Shown here: one piece after another, positions 14,309-22,000 of the stretch
Layout of the letters: the number at the start of each line of letters is the position of its first letter
How positions within the stretch are numbered: position 1 is the stretch's first letter
Assembly (NCBI GenBank): GCA_947254025.1
Contig: CAMYBS010000012.1
Coordinates: forward strand, 1 to 36,344
DNA from: an uncultured Clostridia bacterium
GTDB lineage: Bacteria; Bacillota; Clostridia; Tissierellales; Peptoniphilaceae
Direction of reading: 5' to 3'
DNA: 36,344 nucleotides
The notes under the pieces: model-generated
Told to the model about the DNA's origin: nothing
What the model saw: the letters and a program-made list of their open reading frames with translations, nothing else
The model's database searches: none
Made by a program: the position numbers and the translations under genes

Positions 14309-15187
14309 CTACTTAATCTTTTCTATCGTGCGTCCAAAGTCTCTCGCTACGTACATGCTCGTTTCGCCACTTTCTTCGCTTACTATGAATGGAAACTCGG
14401 CTATGTTTGATGCGGCTCCCCACGCGCCACTCTTTTCTACTGCGATGACTGAGAAGTCGCGCGGCTCTTCACCCTTCGCCCTTAGCTTTGCGTCTAAATC
14501 CATGACTGCCTTTATCGCGGCGTCTTGCACGCTTAGTCCCTCTGAGATTAGTGAGACGATTGCATAAGATAGTGTGCCTTTAATTATGTCTTCGCCGACG
14601 CCTGTTGCGGCTGCGGCTCCTATGTCGCTGTCGGCATATAGACCCGGTCCCACTAGTGGCGAGTCGCCCACGCGTCCCACTTTCTTCATAAAGAGACCCG
14701 ATGTCGATGTCCCCGCGATGACTCTTCCTTCTTCAGCTATAAGGCCGCATACAGTGTCGTGACCCTTGTAGACCTTTGGATCCTTCGCCCTCTCTTCAAC
14801 CCAGCGTCTCTTCGCTTCTTCTGTAAGCATCTCTTCCTCTTTAAAGCCCATGGCAATGGCGTGCTTAAGAGCTCCTTCGCCGACTAAAAAGTTGTTGTAG
14901 CTTCTATCCATAAGCGTGCGTGCAACTGATACAGCACTCCTTATATTTCTAAGGCCAGCAACGGCACCGAAGTGCAGGTTGTCCCCGTTCATCATGGCTG
15001 CGTCGCACTCGACTATGCCATCTTCATTAGGTAGTCCTGAGTAGCCTACCGAGTGAAAGTTCTCGTTTAGTTCCACATCTTTTATTAAAGTAATCAAGGC
15101 CTCTTCCAAAGTCTTGCCCTCTAAAAGTGCCTTACGTGCGAGCAAAGTGCCTTCGTATGCCATCTTCCAAGTTGCTATTATACTCAT
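14309..15187 (-). CDS. Ntn-type asparaginase / isoaspartyl peptidase family protein
   Basis: This 292-residue enzyme belongs to the type 2 asparaginase (N-terminal nucleophile) family. The precursor should cut itself between Asp144 and Thr145 in GHDTVCGL, exposing Thr145 as the nucleophile. GRVGDSPLVGPGLYAD and the AAAATGVGEDIIKG stretch are the conserved beta-subunit substrate loops. Family members hydrolyse isoaspartyl dipeptides, asparagine or N-acetylglucosaminyl-asparagine. Being 8 bases downstream of an isoaspartyl dipeptidase gene favours the isoaspartyl or asparagine role. The ATG is preceded by AGGAGG. There is no signal peptide, so it is cytoplasmic. The neighbouring gene overlaps neither start nor stop. 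Confidence 0.88.
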   Translation of the reverse strand: MSIIATWKMAYEGTLLARKALLEGKTLEEALITLIKDVELNENFHSVGYSGLPNEDGIVECDAAMMNGDNLHFGAVAGLRNIRSAVSVARTLMDRSYNNFLVGEGALKHAIAMGFKEEEMLTEEAKRRWVEERAKDPKVYKGHDTVCGLIAEEGRVIAGTSTSGLFMKKVGRVGDSPLVGPGLYADSDIGAAAATGVGEDIIKGTLSYAIVSLISEGLSVQDAAIKAVMDLDAKLRAKGEEPRDFSVIAVEKSGAWGAASNIAEFPFIVSEESGETSMYVARDFGRTIEKIK

Positions 15188-15195
15188 AATTCCTC

Positions 15196-16305
15196 CTAAA
15201 AATCGCTAAAATTAGTCTTGCGCAGTACTTTCTTATCCTTCATCTCGACGACCCCCTTGCTAATGACTGTGTCAATCTTGTCATCATCATCAAGTGCCAT
15301 GATGTCGAGTGAGAGTCCTTCTTTGATCTCGCCTGTTATCTTATCTATCTCGAGTGCCTTTGCGACATTGGTAGATGCAAGCTTAATCATGTCTTCAAGG
15401 CTATAACCATACTTATCTCTAAGCTCTTTTATGGTCTCAAAAAGTGCCCCTATCTTCGCCGCGCCTATACCCAATAGCTCCTTGTCCTCTGACCAGATAG
15501 GCACTGAGCCGTTCGAGTCGGACGATAGCGTGATTTTATCAAATGGCGCCTTCTTTAGCGCGTAGTCGATCGCGTCAAGGCCACTGCCTGCGGTGAAGTC
15601 TGCGTAGCCGCCCATGTGCATAAACTCAATCGCATCTTCTACTACGTTCTTGCAATGTGTCGGTCTAAAGACTTTGATCGGTATCTCGTGCTTTTCAAGG
15701 ACGTGGAAGACTTTCAAAAGGCCTTCCTTGCCCATTCCTCCTGTATGCATATGCAGCTCCCCTACCTTGCCTGCGAAGAGACCACCTATGTAGCACTCAC
15801 TTGCGAGCCTTGCAAGTTCATCTTCTGTGATGTAGCTTGACCTGTGATCTGAGATTGCAAGCTTGCATCCTATGATCTCACTTATATATGTGATGTCCTT
15901 CTTCACCGAGCCTGTTATGGTTCTGGATGGATACTCGTAGGCACCTGTGAGTGCATAGCTCCTTATGTTGTATTCATTCAGTGCCTTGACCTTAGAGACA
16001 AGGTTCTCCACAGAGCGAGTCACGCTGTCCGTGCCAAGTAGTCCCACAAGAGTCGTTACTCCTGACATGATTATATCATCATACTTTATCTCAGGCACTC
16101 TCGATGTCGGACCCATCTCTCCGCCGCCGCCTGTCACATGGACGTGGCCATCGATAAGGCTTGGGTAGACCCTCCTTCCTTCTAAATCAATCTCGTCTAT
16201 AGCATAAGCGTTGTGGGTATTCTTACCAAGCTTAGTGATGCGTCCGTCTAAGGATAAAATATCGATAACTTCGCCATCCACTTTCGCGTTTTTAACAAGT
16301 AACAT
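15196..16305 (-). CDS. iadA: Isoaspartyl dipeptidase (M38 amidohydrolase)
   Basis: This 369-residue metal-dependent amidohydrolase cleaves beta-aspartyl dipeptides that arise from damaged proteins. It shows SLIDGHVHVTGGGGE (metal-binding His pair), GAYEYPS and SDHRSS (specific to IadA), GELHMHTGG and PTHC (further metal His), and TLSSDSNGSVP with the catalytic Asp. Length fits IadA (about 390). The ATG is preceded by AAGAGGTGA. It is the first gene of a two-gene operon with the Ntn-type enzyme downstream, so two unrelated folds that can attack isoaspartyl bonds are produced together. A divergent gene for an aminoacyl-tRNA deacylase shares the promoter region. Confidence 0.92.
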   Translation of the reverse strand: MLLVKNAKVDGEVIDILSLDGRITKLGKNTHNAYAIDEIDLEGRRVYPSLIDGHVHVTGGGGEMGPTSRVPEIKYDDIIMSGVTTLVGLLGTDSVTRSVENLVSKVKALNEYNIRSYALTGAYEYPSRTITGSVKKDITYISEIIGCKLAISDHRSSYITEDELARLASECYIGGLFAGKVGELHMHTGGMGKEGLLKVFHVLEKHEIPIKVFRPTHCKNVVEDAIEFMHMGGYADFTAGSGLDAIDYALKKAPFDKITLSSDSNGSVPIWSEDKELLGIGAAKIGALFETIKELRDKYGYSLEDMIKLASTNVAKALEIDKITGEIKEGLSLDIMALDDDDKIDTVISKGVVEMKDKKVLRKTNFSDF

Positions 16306-16324
16306 AGTCTCACCTCTTAGTTAA

Positions 16325-16353
16325 ATCATAGCACAAATGCATGAGTAGGGCAA
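16325..16353 (-). promoter_or_regulatory. Promoter of the iadA operon
   Basis: Minus strand: TTGCCC (16348-16353), 17-base spacer, TATGAT (16325-16330). It faces and partly overlaps the promoter of the divergent ybaK-like gene, whose TATAAT lies at 16364-16369 with a poor -35. Confidence 0.65.
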
Positions 16354-16385
16354 TAGTTTTGGGTATAATCATCTTAGGTGATATT

Positions 16386-16853
16386 ATGAAAAAAACAAAT
16401 GCGATGCGCCTACTCGATGCAGCGGGCGTGAAATATGAAGAGTTTGAATACGATACCAAGGGCGGCATTAGCGGTGTCGACGTTGCCAAGACTTTGAATG
16501 AAGATGTGAGCATGGTCTACAAGACTCTAGTTACTGAGTCGAACAAAGGGGAGCACTTCGTCTTCATAGTTCCGGTGGCAATGGAGCTAGACCTTAAAAA
16601 GGCTGCGAAGGCATCTCAGGCGAAGAAGATAGACATGCTTAAGCAAAAGGACCTACTTCCACTAACAGGCTACGTGCATGGCGGCTGCTCACCCATCGGC
16701 ATGAAGACGCGCCTTAAGACCTTTATAGACATCTCTGCTATGGACAAGGAATATATCTTTGTGAGCGGTGGCAAGGTCGGCTTGCAAATCAAAGTAAGTC
16801 CCTCTGATCTAGTGAAGCTTACGGATGCGAGCGCCATTGACATAGTAAAGTAG
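16386..16853 (+). CDS. ybaK: YbaK/EbsC-type aminoacyl-tRNA deacylase
   Basis: This 155-residue trans-editing domain protein hydrolyses mischarged tRNA, classically Cys-tRNA(Pro). Diagnostic features are the first helix NAMRLLDAAGV, the central KTLV then FVFIVP strand pair, KKAAKASQAKK with the conserved Lys and LTGYVHGGCSPIGMKT carrying the GGxSPxG loop. Length fits the family. The start is ATG 16386, with TAGGTGAT just upstream; an earlier in-frame ATG lacks a ribosome site. Its own -10 box (TATAAT, 16364-16369) gives a leader of only about 10 bases. The downstream M16C gene has its promoter inside the end of this gene. Confidence 0.92.
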   Translation: MKKTNAMRLLDAAGVKYEEFEYDTKGGISGVDVAKTLNEDVSMVYKTLVTESNKGEHFVFIVPVAMELDLKKAAKASQAKKIDMLKQKDLLPLTGYVHGGCSPIGMKTRLKTFIDISAMDKEYIFVSGGKVGLQIKVSPSDLVKLTDASAIDIVK

Positions 16854-16866
16854 CCTATGTTACAAT
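16837..16866 (+). promoter_or_regulatory. Promoter of the M16C peptidase gene
   Basis: TTGACA (16837-16842) lies inside the last codons of the ybaK-like gene; an 18-base spacer follows, with an extended -10 TGTTACAAT ending at 16866. Confidence 0.75.
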
Positions 16867-16892
16867 TAAGATAATATATGAGAGGTGATTAA

Positions 16893-19733
16893 ATGAACGA
16901 GAAATTTTCCCTAGTGGAGAGTGGATTTATAGACGAGATAAGCTCTGCTTATAAAATTTTTACGCATAAGAAGACTAAGGCCAAGGTCATAAAGTTTGAG
17001 TGTGACGACGACAACAAGGCCTTCATGATAGGTTTTAGAACTATACCTGAGAATTCGAAGGGCATCATGCACATCATTGAGCACGCGGTTCTATCGGGCT
17101 CGAAGAAGTACACAACGAAAGAGCCGTTTATGGACCTTGCGAAGTCATCACTTGCGACTTTCCTAAACGCGATGACCTTCCAAAACATGACTGTCTACCC
17201 GATATCGTCAAGAAACGCGAAAGACTTCTACAATCTTATGGACGTCTACCTAGATGCTGTCTTCAATCCGAGACTATTAACAGATAAGAGAGTCTTCCTT
17301 CAAGAAGGCACTAGACGCGAAATATTTAATAAAGATGAAGAAATTAAGTACCAAGGCGTTGTATATAACGAGATGAAGGGAGCTATGTCTTCCTCAGAAG
17401 AGTTCATCTACCAAGCTATGCAAGAGGAGCTATATCCAGACTCCTACTGCGCGTACAACTCAGGCGGCGACCCGTATGAGATCATAAAGCTTTCGTACGA
17501 TGAGCTTCTTGACTACTACAAAAGGCACTACCACCCATCGAACTCATACATCGTGCTTTATGGTGATGGCGATGTGGACGCAGAGCTAGCGCACTTAGAC
17601 GAATTTTTATCCGCCTACGAGTACAAGGATGTAGCGAACAAGATTGGCATGAAGCTAGTTAAGCCTAAGAAGTGTGTCTATGAGCGCGCCTACCCAAATG
17701 ACGTCTCAGACAAGCACAACTACGCCTACGCCTTCGTTACAGGCGCTATCGACAATACGCGTGATAGCATAATGACAGAGTTTTTGAGTAAGTACCTTAG
17801 CTACTTCTCCAACTCCCCTCTTAAGAAAAAGATCCAAGAGATGGGCATAGCTTCTGACCTTTTGAGCTACTCCAACTATGGCTATGGTAATGGCAATTAC
17901 ACAGACCTTAGCCTTATACTAAAGGATGCCGAGCCGGGTACGCTTGAGAAGTTTAAAAAGGCTGCCCATGATGAGCTAGACGCCATAAAGTCAGGCAAGA
18001 TCAACAAGGACATATATGAGTCGGTTCTAAACCTTATGGACTTCACACTTAAGGAGTTCGCAAACACTGCTACTAAGGGCATAGCTCTTGCGCTAAAGTC
18101 GGTTGCGATGTGGCTATTTGACAAGTCACCTGCGAGCGCCTTTGCCTTTAACGAGACACTTGATGAGCTTAAGAAGGATGAGAGCGCCTTTATAAACTTT
18201 GTAAATGCCGTTCATAAGGACGTCAAGATGCTGGACTTCTACCCTGTGAAGGACTTCTACAAAGAAAGGGACGAAGAAGAGAGAGCCGAGCTTAATAAGT
18301 ACAAGGCCTCACTATCTACTGAAGAGCTTGATGCACTGATTAAGGAGAATGAAGACCTTAAGGCTATGCAAGAAGAGCCTGATACAAAGGAAGCAATCGC
18401 GTCAATACCCGCTCTTAAGCTAGAAGACTTGCCGCGTGATATAGAAAAGCTGCCACTTGAGAAGGTGCAAGACTTTATATACTACTCCAAAGAAGAAAGC
18501 AAGATCTGCTACCTAAACCTATTCTTCGACATCTCGCACATAGCCGAGGAAGACTACGTCAAGGTCGCAAACCTTGTTGATCTCTTAGCAGACATCAAGA
18601 CAACGAAGTCATCTAGAGAAAAACTTGAGACAGACATATTCAAAACTACCGGCTCGATAAATTTCGCTTCAAGCATAGTGAAGAATTATAAGAGCGGTAA
18701 GCTTACGCCGTTCGTTCAATGCAGCGCAAAGTTTACCAAAGACAAGGCAGCTGATGCGATGAAGCTCATAGATGAAATCATCAAGTGCTCAGACCCAACG
18801 GACGAAAAAGTATTAAAGATGAACGTTTTAGAGAGCGTCTCAGACTTCGACAACAACGTTTTGAATATCGCCTCCAACATTGCCATGGACGTGGCGAAGG
18901 CGCAAACACTTGAGAAAGAAAGACTTACACTTAAGCTCCATGGTATAGAAAAGTTCATACACGTAAAGAAGCTCAAAGCTAATTTCGATGAACTTAAGGA
19001 TGAGGAGATTCGTGACTATCAAAGACTACTTAAGACTATGTTTAGGAAGGAAGGCTTCACTTCTCACTACTCCTACGAAGAGAGGATAGATGAGCTTGAC
19101 AAGGCAGTAGCCGCACTTGAAGCCTCACTTGAGAGCATCCCAGCTGCTGCTGTGTGTGCTGAGCATAAGAGGGATAAGAAGAACACAAAGCTTGTTGTGT
19201 CATCCAAAGTCTACTTCAACGCTATCGCAACAGATGTAAACGAGGACAATAGTGGCGACGTCGAAGTGCTAAGACAGATAGTCTCAAACGACTACCTTCA
19301 CACAGAGATACGTGCCAAGGGCGGTGCCTACGGCGATGGACTAAATGCCGGCATAGATTACCTTGCAGAGTTTACATTTAGAGATCCAAACCTTGCAAGA
19401 AGCCTTGAAGTGATGAGAAAGTCCGCCGAGTTCTTGAAGAGCTTCGAGCTTGATAAAGACGAGCTTGAAAGAAGAAAGATCGCCTCGACACTTAAGTACA
19501 ATAAGGCATATGGCAAGGGACAAAAAGGTAAGCTTGCCTTTGTGAGAATGCTGCAAGGAATGAGTGAAGAAGACGACCTAAAGGCATATAGAGAGATCTT
19601 GGATACAGATTTAAACATATTAAAGGAAAAGTACGTAGATAAATTGAAGAGATTAGAAGATGCAAGCTTTGCAGTTATAGGTCCTGATGGGGATGATGGT
19701 GTTAGCTACAACGAAGTAATAGATATAAGATAA
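16893..19733 (+). CDS. M16C-family zinc metallopeptidase (presequence-protease-like)
   Basis: At 946 residues it matches full-length M16C (PreP/HypA-like) enzymes, which digest oligopeptides inside a closed chamber formed by two halves. The inverted zinc motif HIIEH is at residues 60-64, with the third ligand Glu in YNEMKGAMSS near 155. The second, non-catalytic half carries the conserved KGGAYGDG loop around 809. A charged M16C-associated linker lies at about 470-510. No signal peptide is present, so it should degrade peptides in the cytoplasm. The ATG is preceded by AGAGGTGAT. It has its own promoter and ends at the terminator at 19776-19808. Confidence 0.92.
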   Translation: MNEKFSLVESGFIDEISSAYKIFTHKKTKAKVIKFECDDDNKAFMIGFRTIPENSKGIMHIIEHAVLSGSKKYTTKEPFMDLAKSSLATFLNAMTFQNMTVYPISSRNAKDFYNLMDVYLDAVFNPRLLTDKRVFLQEGTRREIFNKDEEIKYQGVVYNEMKGAMSSSEEFIYQAMQEELYPDSYCAYNSGGDPYEIIKLSYDELLDYYKRHYHPSNSYIVLYGDGDVDAELAHLDEFLSAYEYKDVANKIGMKLVKPKKCVYERAYPNDVSDKHNYAYAFVTGAIDNTRDSIMTEFLSKYLSYFSNSPLKKKIQEMGIASDLLSYSNYGYGNGNYTDLSLILKDAEPGTLEKFKKAAHDELDAIKSGKINKDIYESVLNLMDFTLKEFANTATKGIALALKSVAMWLFDKSPASAFAFNETLDELKKDESAFINFVNAVHKDVKMLDFYPVKDFYKERDEEERAELNKYKASLSTEELDALIKENEDLKAMQEEPDTKEAIASIPALKLEDLPRDIEKLPLEKVQDFIYYSKEESKICYLNLFFDISHIAEEDYVKVANLVDLLADIKTTKSSREKLETDIFKTTGSINFASSIVKNYKSGKLTPFVQCSAKFTKDKAADAMKLIDEIIKCSDPTDEKVLKMNVLESVSDFDNNVLNIASNIAMDVAKAQTLEKERLTLKLHGIEKFIHVKKLKANFDELKDEEIRDYQRLLKTMFRKEGFTSHYSYEERIDELDKAVAALEASLESIPAAAVCAEHKRDKKNTKLVVSSKVYFNAIATDVNEDNSGDVEVLRQIVSNDYLHTEIRAKGGAYGDGLNAGIDYLAEFTFRDPNLARSLEVMRKSAEFLKSFELDKDELERRKIASTLKYNKAYGKGQKGKLAFVRMLQGMSEEDDLKAYREILDTDLNILKEKYVDKLKRLEDASFAVIGPDGDDGVSYNEVIDIR

Positions 19734-19775
19734 GATTTTTCGTTCGATTTGCGACAAAATTTAGTTAAATATATA

Positions 19776-19808
19776 AAAAAAGATAAGGTTCATGCCTTAT
19801 CTTTTTTC
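19776..19808. terminator. Bidirectional terminator after the M16C gene
   Basis: AGATAAGG (19781-19788) pairs with CCTTATCT (19795-19802), flanked by an A-run on the left and TTTTTT on the right. It can stop both the peptidase transcript and the minus-strand MATE transcript after repeat copy D. Confidence 0.92.
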
Positions 19809-19871
19809 ATGTTTATAATTAAAATTAAATTTAATTTTCTTATATAGTTTAAATTTCTTAGATAAAATGTG

Positions 19872-20103
19872 ATGATTGCGCGATGTGGACCGACGAGGCA
19901 AGCGGAGCGTACTAAGCGTACTCGAGCATTGCCGAGGAAGGATCCGTAAGATCAATCAAAGCTGTCTTCGCTTCACTCGACACCTTTGTGATCTCTGGAA
20001 TAAATCATACATAGCCAATCGAACTTCGTTTCACTCGTTCTCTTGGTGTATGAAATTAACAATCTCAAGGGCGCATTTGAAGAACCTCGTCCATATGGAC
20101 GAG
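19872..20103. repeat. Modular palindromic element, copy D (3' of the MATE gene)
   Basis: A diverged copy of the A/B core that is the best test of structure. The hairpin at 19949-19994 has stems AGATCA/TGATCT, CAAAG/CTTTG and TGTC/GACA where copies A and B have AGTTTA/TAAACT, CAAAG/CTTTG and TATG/CATA; the second, 20006-20052, has CATACA/TGTATG instead of CATGCA/TGCATG. An extra hairpin GGCAA/TTGCC (19897-19932) with a GTAC/GTAC centre is inserted ahead of them, as in copy E. It ends with CTCGTCC-ATAT-GGACGAG (20086-20103). The rest of the 400-bp gap from the M16C gene to the MATE gene holds only the terminator. Confidence 0.85.
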
Positions 20104-20142
20104 AACCTTGATGCTTTGCATAATCAAGAAATTATCAAGAAA

Positions 20143-21462
20143 TTATTCATATCGTTCTCTATTTTCTTTACTTAGCTTTTTATAAAACACAAATGCAAAG
20201 ACTAGGGTCATAGCTTCTGATACGCTCGAAGCGAACCATATTAGCGTTGGCTCGATCATTGTCAAGACAAAGAGTGCGAGGTAGATCATCACGAAGCTTC
20301 TCAAGACATTGATCACAACCGAGTACTTCGGCTTCAAGAATGAAACGCAGACTGCGGCTATCAAGACGTTGAAGCCTGTGATCATAAATGAGATCGAGAA
20401 CTTTCTTAGTGAAAGTATCGAGTAGAGCATAGTCTCTTCGTCTACATCTAAAAATATATTGAAGATCTCTCTTGCTAAAACTTGCGAAGCGAGCAAAAAG
20501 ACCGTTCCCGTTATAAGTATCGCAATGCTTGCATAGCGGAAGAGCTTCTTGAGTGTATCGTAGTCCCTCTTACCATAATAATAGCTCAAAAGTGGCTGCG
20601 TGCCCTGCGTGATGCCTGCAAAACATGTGAGCGCAAGGTTATTGACATAGCTTACGACAGAGAAAGTCGCGATGGACTTCTCACCCAGGAAGCGAATTAT
20701 GAATATGTTGTAGAACAAAACTATCATCGCGATGCCGACCTCTGAGACGAAGTCGCCAACACCCAAGGAGAATATGGACTTAAGAGTGTCAAATGAGAAC
20801 TTGACCTCGACAAACTCTAGGTTCGACTTGCCAAGTGTGAAGTGGATAAGGTAGACCACGGTCGAGATGACCTGCGAGATACCTGTCGCGACCGCCGCGC
20901 CCTCTAGGCCCTTGCCCATGAGTCCGACGAAGACATAGTCCAAGATGACATTACTTAGTCCGCAAGTGATAACGGTTGCGACCGCAAGACGCGGAAAACC
21001 ATCGACCTTGACCAAGACCTCGAAGTTATACGAAATCATTAAGAATGGCACAAAGTAGACTATGTAGCCAATGTACTTTAGGACAAGCGGCTTTAGATCC
21101 TCAGTTGCACCCAAAAGAGTCGCTATCCTATCTAAATTGAAATAAAAAATAAGAGTCAATAAGACCGATAGCACTGCCACAGTTAATATGTTGAAGCTAA
21201 AGATCTTGTTTGCCTTCATGTAGTTTTTTCTGCCGATAAATACGCCGCACATCGTTTGAGAGCCGACCGCTGCAATTATACCAAGCGCAAAAACTATATT
21301 GATAAATGGCGTTGAAATATTAACTGCACTAAGTGCCTCGACACCGACGTACTTGCTCACGAAGAAGCCATCAACCATTGAGTATAAACTAAATATGATC
21401 ATGGCAGAGAGCGACGGTATTATATAGGAGAAAAACTTTTTCTTGATGCTTGTAGTGGTAAT
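20143..21462 (-). CDS. MATE-family multidrug/metabolite efflux protein
   Basis: This 439-residue protein has twelve predicted membrane helices in two homologous halves, the standard MATE length. SLYSMVDGFFVSKYVG in helix 1 and TQGTQPLLSYYYGKRD in the second half are signature stretches of the MepA-like clade. It should export cationic compounds using a sodium or proton gradient. The open frame continues upstream, but the promoter (21485-21513) and GGGAGG lie inside that extension, so translation must begin after them. The only codon at the right distance (7 bases) is ATT at 21462-21460; no ATG, GTG, TTG or CTG lies between the ribosome site and helix 1. Repeat copy D follows its stop. Confidence 0.85.
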   Translation of the reverse strand: MTTTSIKKKFFSYIIPSLSAMIIFSLYSMVDGFFVSKYVGVEALSAVNISTPFINIVFALGIIAAVGSQTMCGVFIGRKNYMKANKIFSFNILTVAVLSVLLTLIFYFNLDRIATLLGATEDLKPLVLKYIGYIVYFVPFLMISYNFEVLVKVDGFPRLAVATVITCGLSNVILDYVFVGLMGKGLEGAAVATGISQVISTVVYLIHFTLGKSNLEFVEVKFSFDTLKSIFSLGVGDFVSEVGIAMIVLFYNIFIIRFLGEKSIATFSVVSYVNNLALTCFAGITQGTQPLLSYYYGKRDYDTLKKLFRYASIAILITGTVFLLASQVLAREIFNIFLDVDEETMLYSILSLRKFSISFMITGFNVLIAAVCVSFLKPKYSVVINVLRSFVMIYLALFVLTMIEPTLIWFASSVSEAMTLVFAFVFYKKLSKENRERYE

Positions 21463-21484
21463 AGTAAAACCTCCCTTAACTGTT

Positions 21485-21513
21485 ATTATACCACAATAAA
21501 CTTTTATAAGCAA
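21485..21513 (-). promoter_or_regulatory. Promoter of the MATE gene
   Basis: Minus strand: TTGCTT (21508-21513), 17-base spacer, extended -10 TGGTATAAT with TATAAT at 21485-21490. The predicted start is about 10 bases before the AAGGGAGG ribosome site. Confidence 0.8.
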
Positions 21514-21537
21514 GAACAGCTGCATTGATGTATGACA

Positions 21538-21561
21538 TAAAAAAAGAGAGCCTAAGCTCTC
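21538..21561 (-). terminator. Terminator after the antitoxin-like gene
   Basis: GAGAGC (21546-21551) pairs with GCTCTC (21556-21561) around CTAA; on the minus strand seven T follow. It closes the transcript running from tsaD or from the antitoxin-like gene. Confidence 0.88.
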
Positions 21562-21580
21562 ATATAATATACACTTTAAA

Positions 21581-21757
21581 TTATACATCAAGAATATCTC
21601 CAATCATTTCGTCAACACTTTCATAAGTCTTGCCAATGCTCTTGTCCTTCTTCATCGCCTCAACTTCTTTTATAGCCTCGATAGTTTCAGCATTTGGAGC
21701 TTCAATTTGAATTTTATTTTTCTTGTCAATAGAATTAGTTTTAGTCTTTTTATCCAT
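21581..21757 (-). CDS. Orphan RelB/ParD-type antitoxin-like protein (58 aa)
   Basis: A 58-residue gene with AAAGGAGATCT before the ATG. The N-terminal third is Lys-rich; the rest reads NAETIEAIKEVEAMKKDKSI then GKTYESVDEMIGDILDV. The pattern Ala-Glu-Thr-Ile...Glu...Met-Lys-x-Asp...Gly-Lys-Thr-Tyr...Asp-Glu-Met...Ile-Leu is the C-terminal segment of many RelB/ParD-like antitoxins. The usual DNA-binding N-terminal domain is missing, as is any toxin gene on either side: a terminator follows it, and repeat copy F precedes it. It matches the antitoxin-like gene at 5581-5757 in length, orientation and isolation. It could be a remnant, or a toxin-neutralising peptide acting at a distance. Confidence 0.62.
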   Translation of the reverse strand: MDKKTKTNSIDKKNKIQIEAPNAETIEAIKEVEAMKKDKSIGKTYESVDEMIGDILDV

Positions 21758-21815
21758 AATAGATCTCCTTTTTCTTTTCAGAATTTTATCTATTTTCTCA
21801 ATCGAGCCGTATCAT

Positions 21816-21998
21816 AATTGAAGAACTTAGGACTATACGTCCTAAAACCTTTGCGCTATGCAGAGCCTAAAACAATTTTGCAGAGCGATTTGATGAGATT
21901 GGCGTTGTACAGAATTTTTTGGAGCGAGTCGTATAAACATACGTCGCAGCGACAAAATAATTCGAAACTAGCCAAGATCGCAAATCGAATGCAAAATT
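21816..21998. repeat. Modular palindromic element, copy F (3' of tsaD)
   Basis: The block 21816-21866 equals copy A 640-690 with two differences and includes AGGAC/GTCCT (21829-21843). Then comes a 123-base nested palindrome: ATTTTGCA (21875-21882) with TGCAAAAT (21990-21997), CGATTTG (21886-21892) with CAAATCG (21981-21987), TTGGC (21899-21903) with GCCAA (21971-21975), GAATTTTTTG (21912-21921) with CAAAATAATTC (21953-21963), and an inner CGTAT-AAAC-ATACG. The right arm ends three bases before the tsaD stop codon. Confidence 0.85.
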
Positions 21999-22000
21999 AA

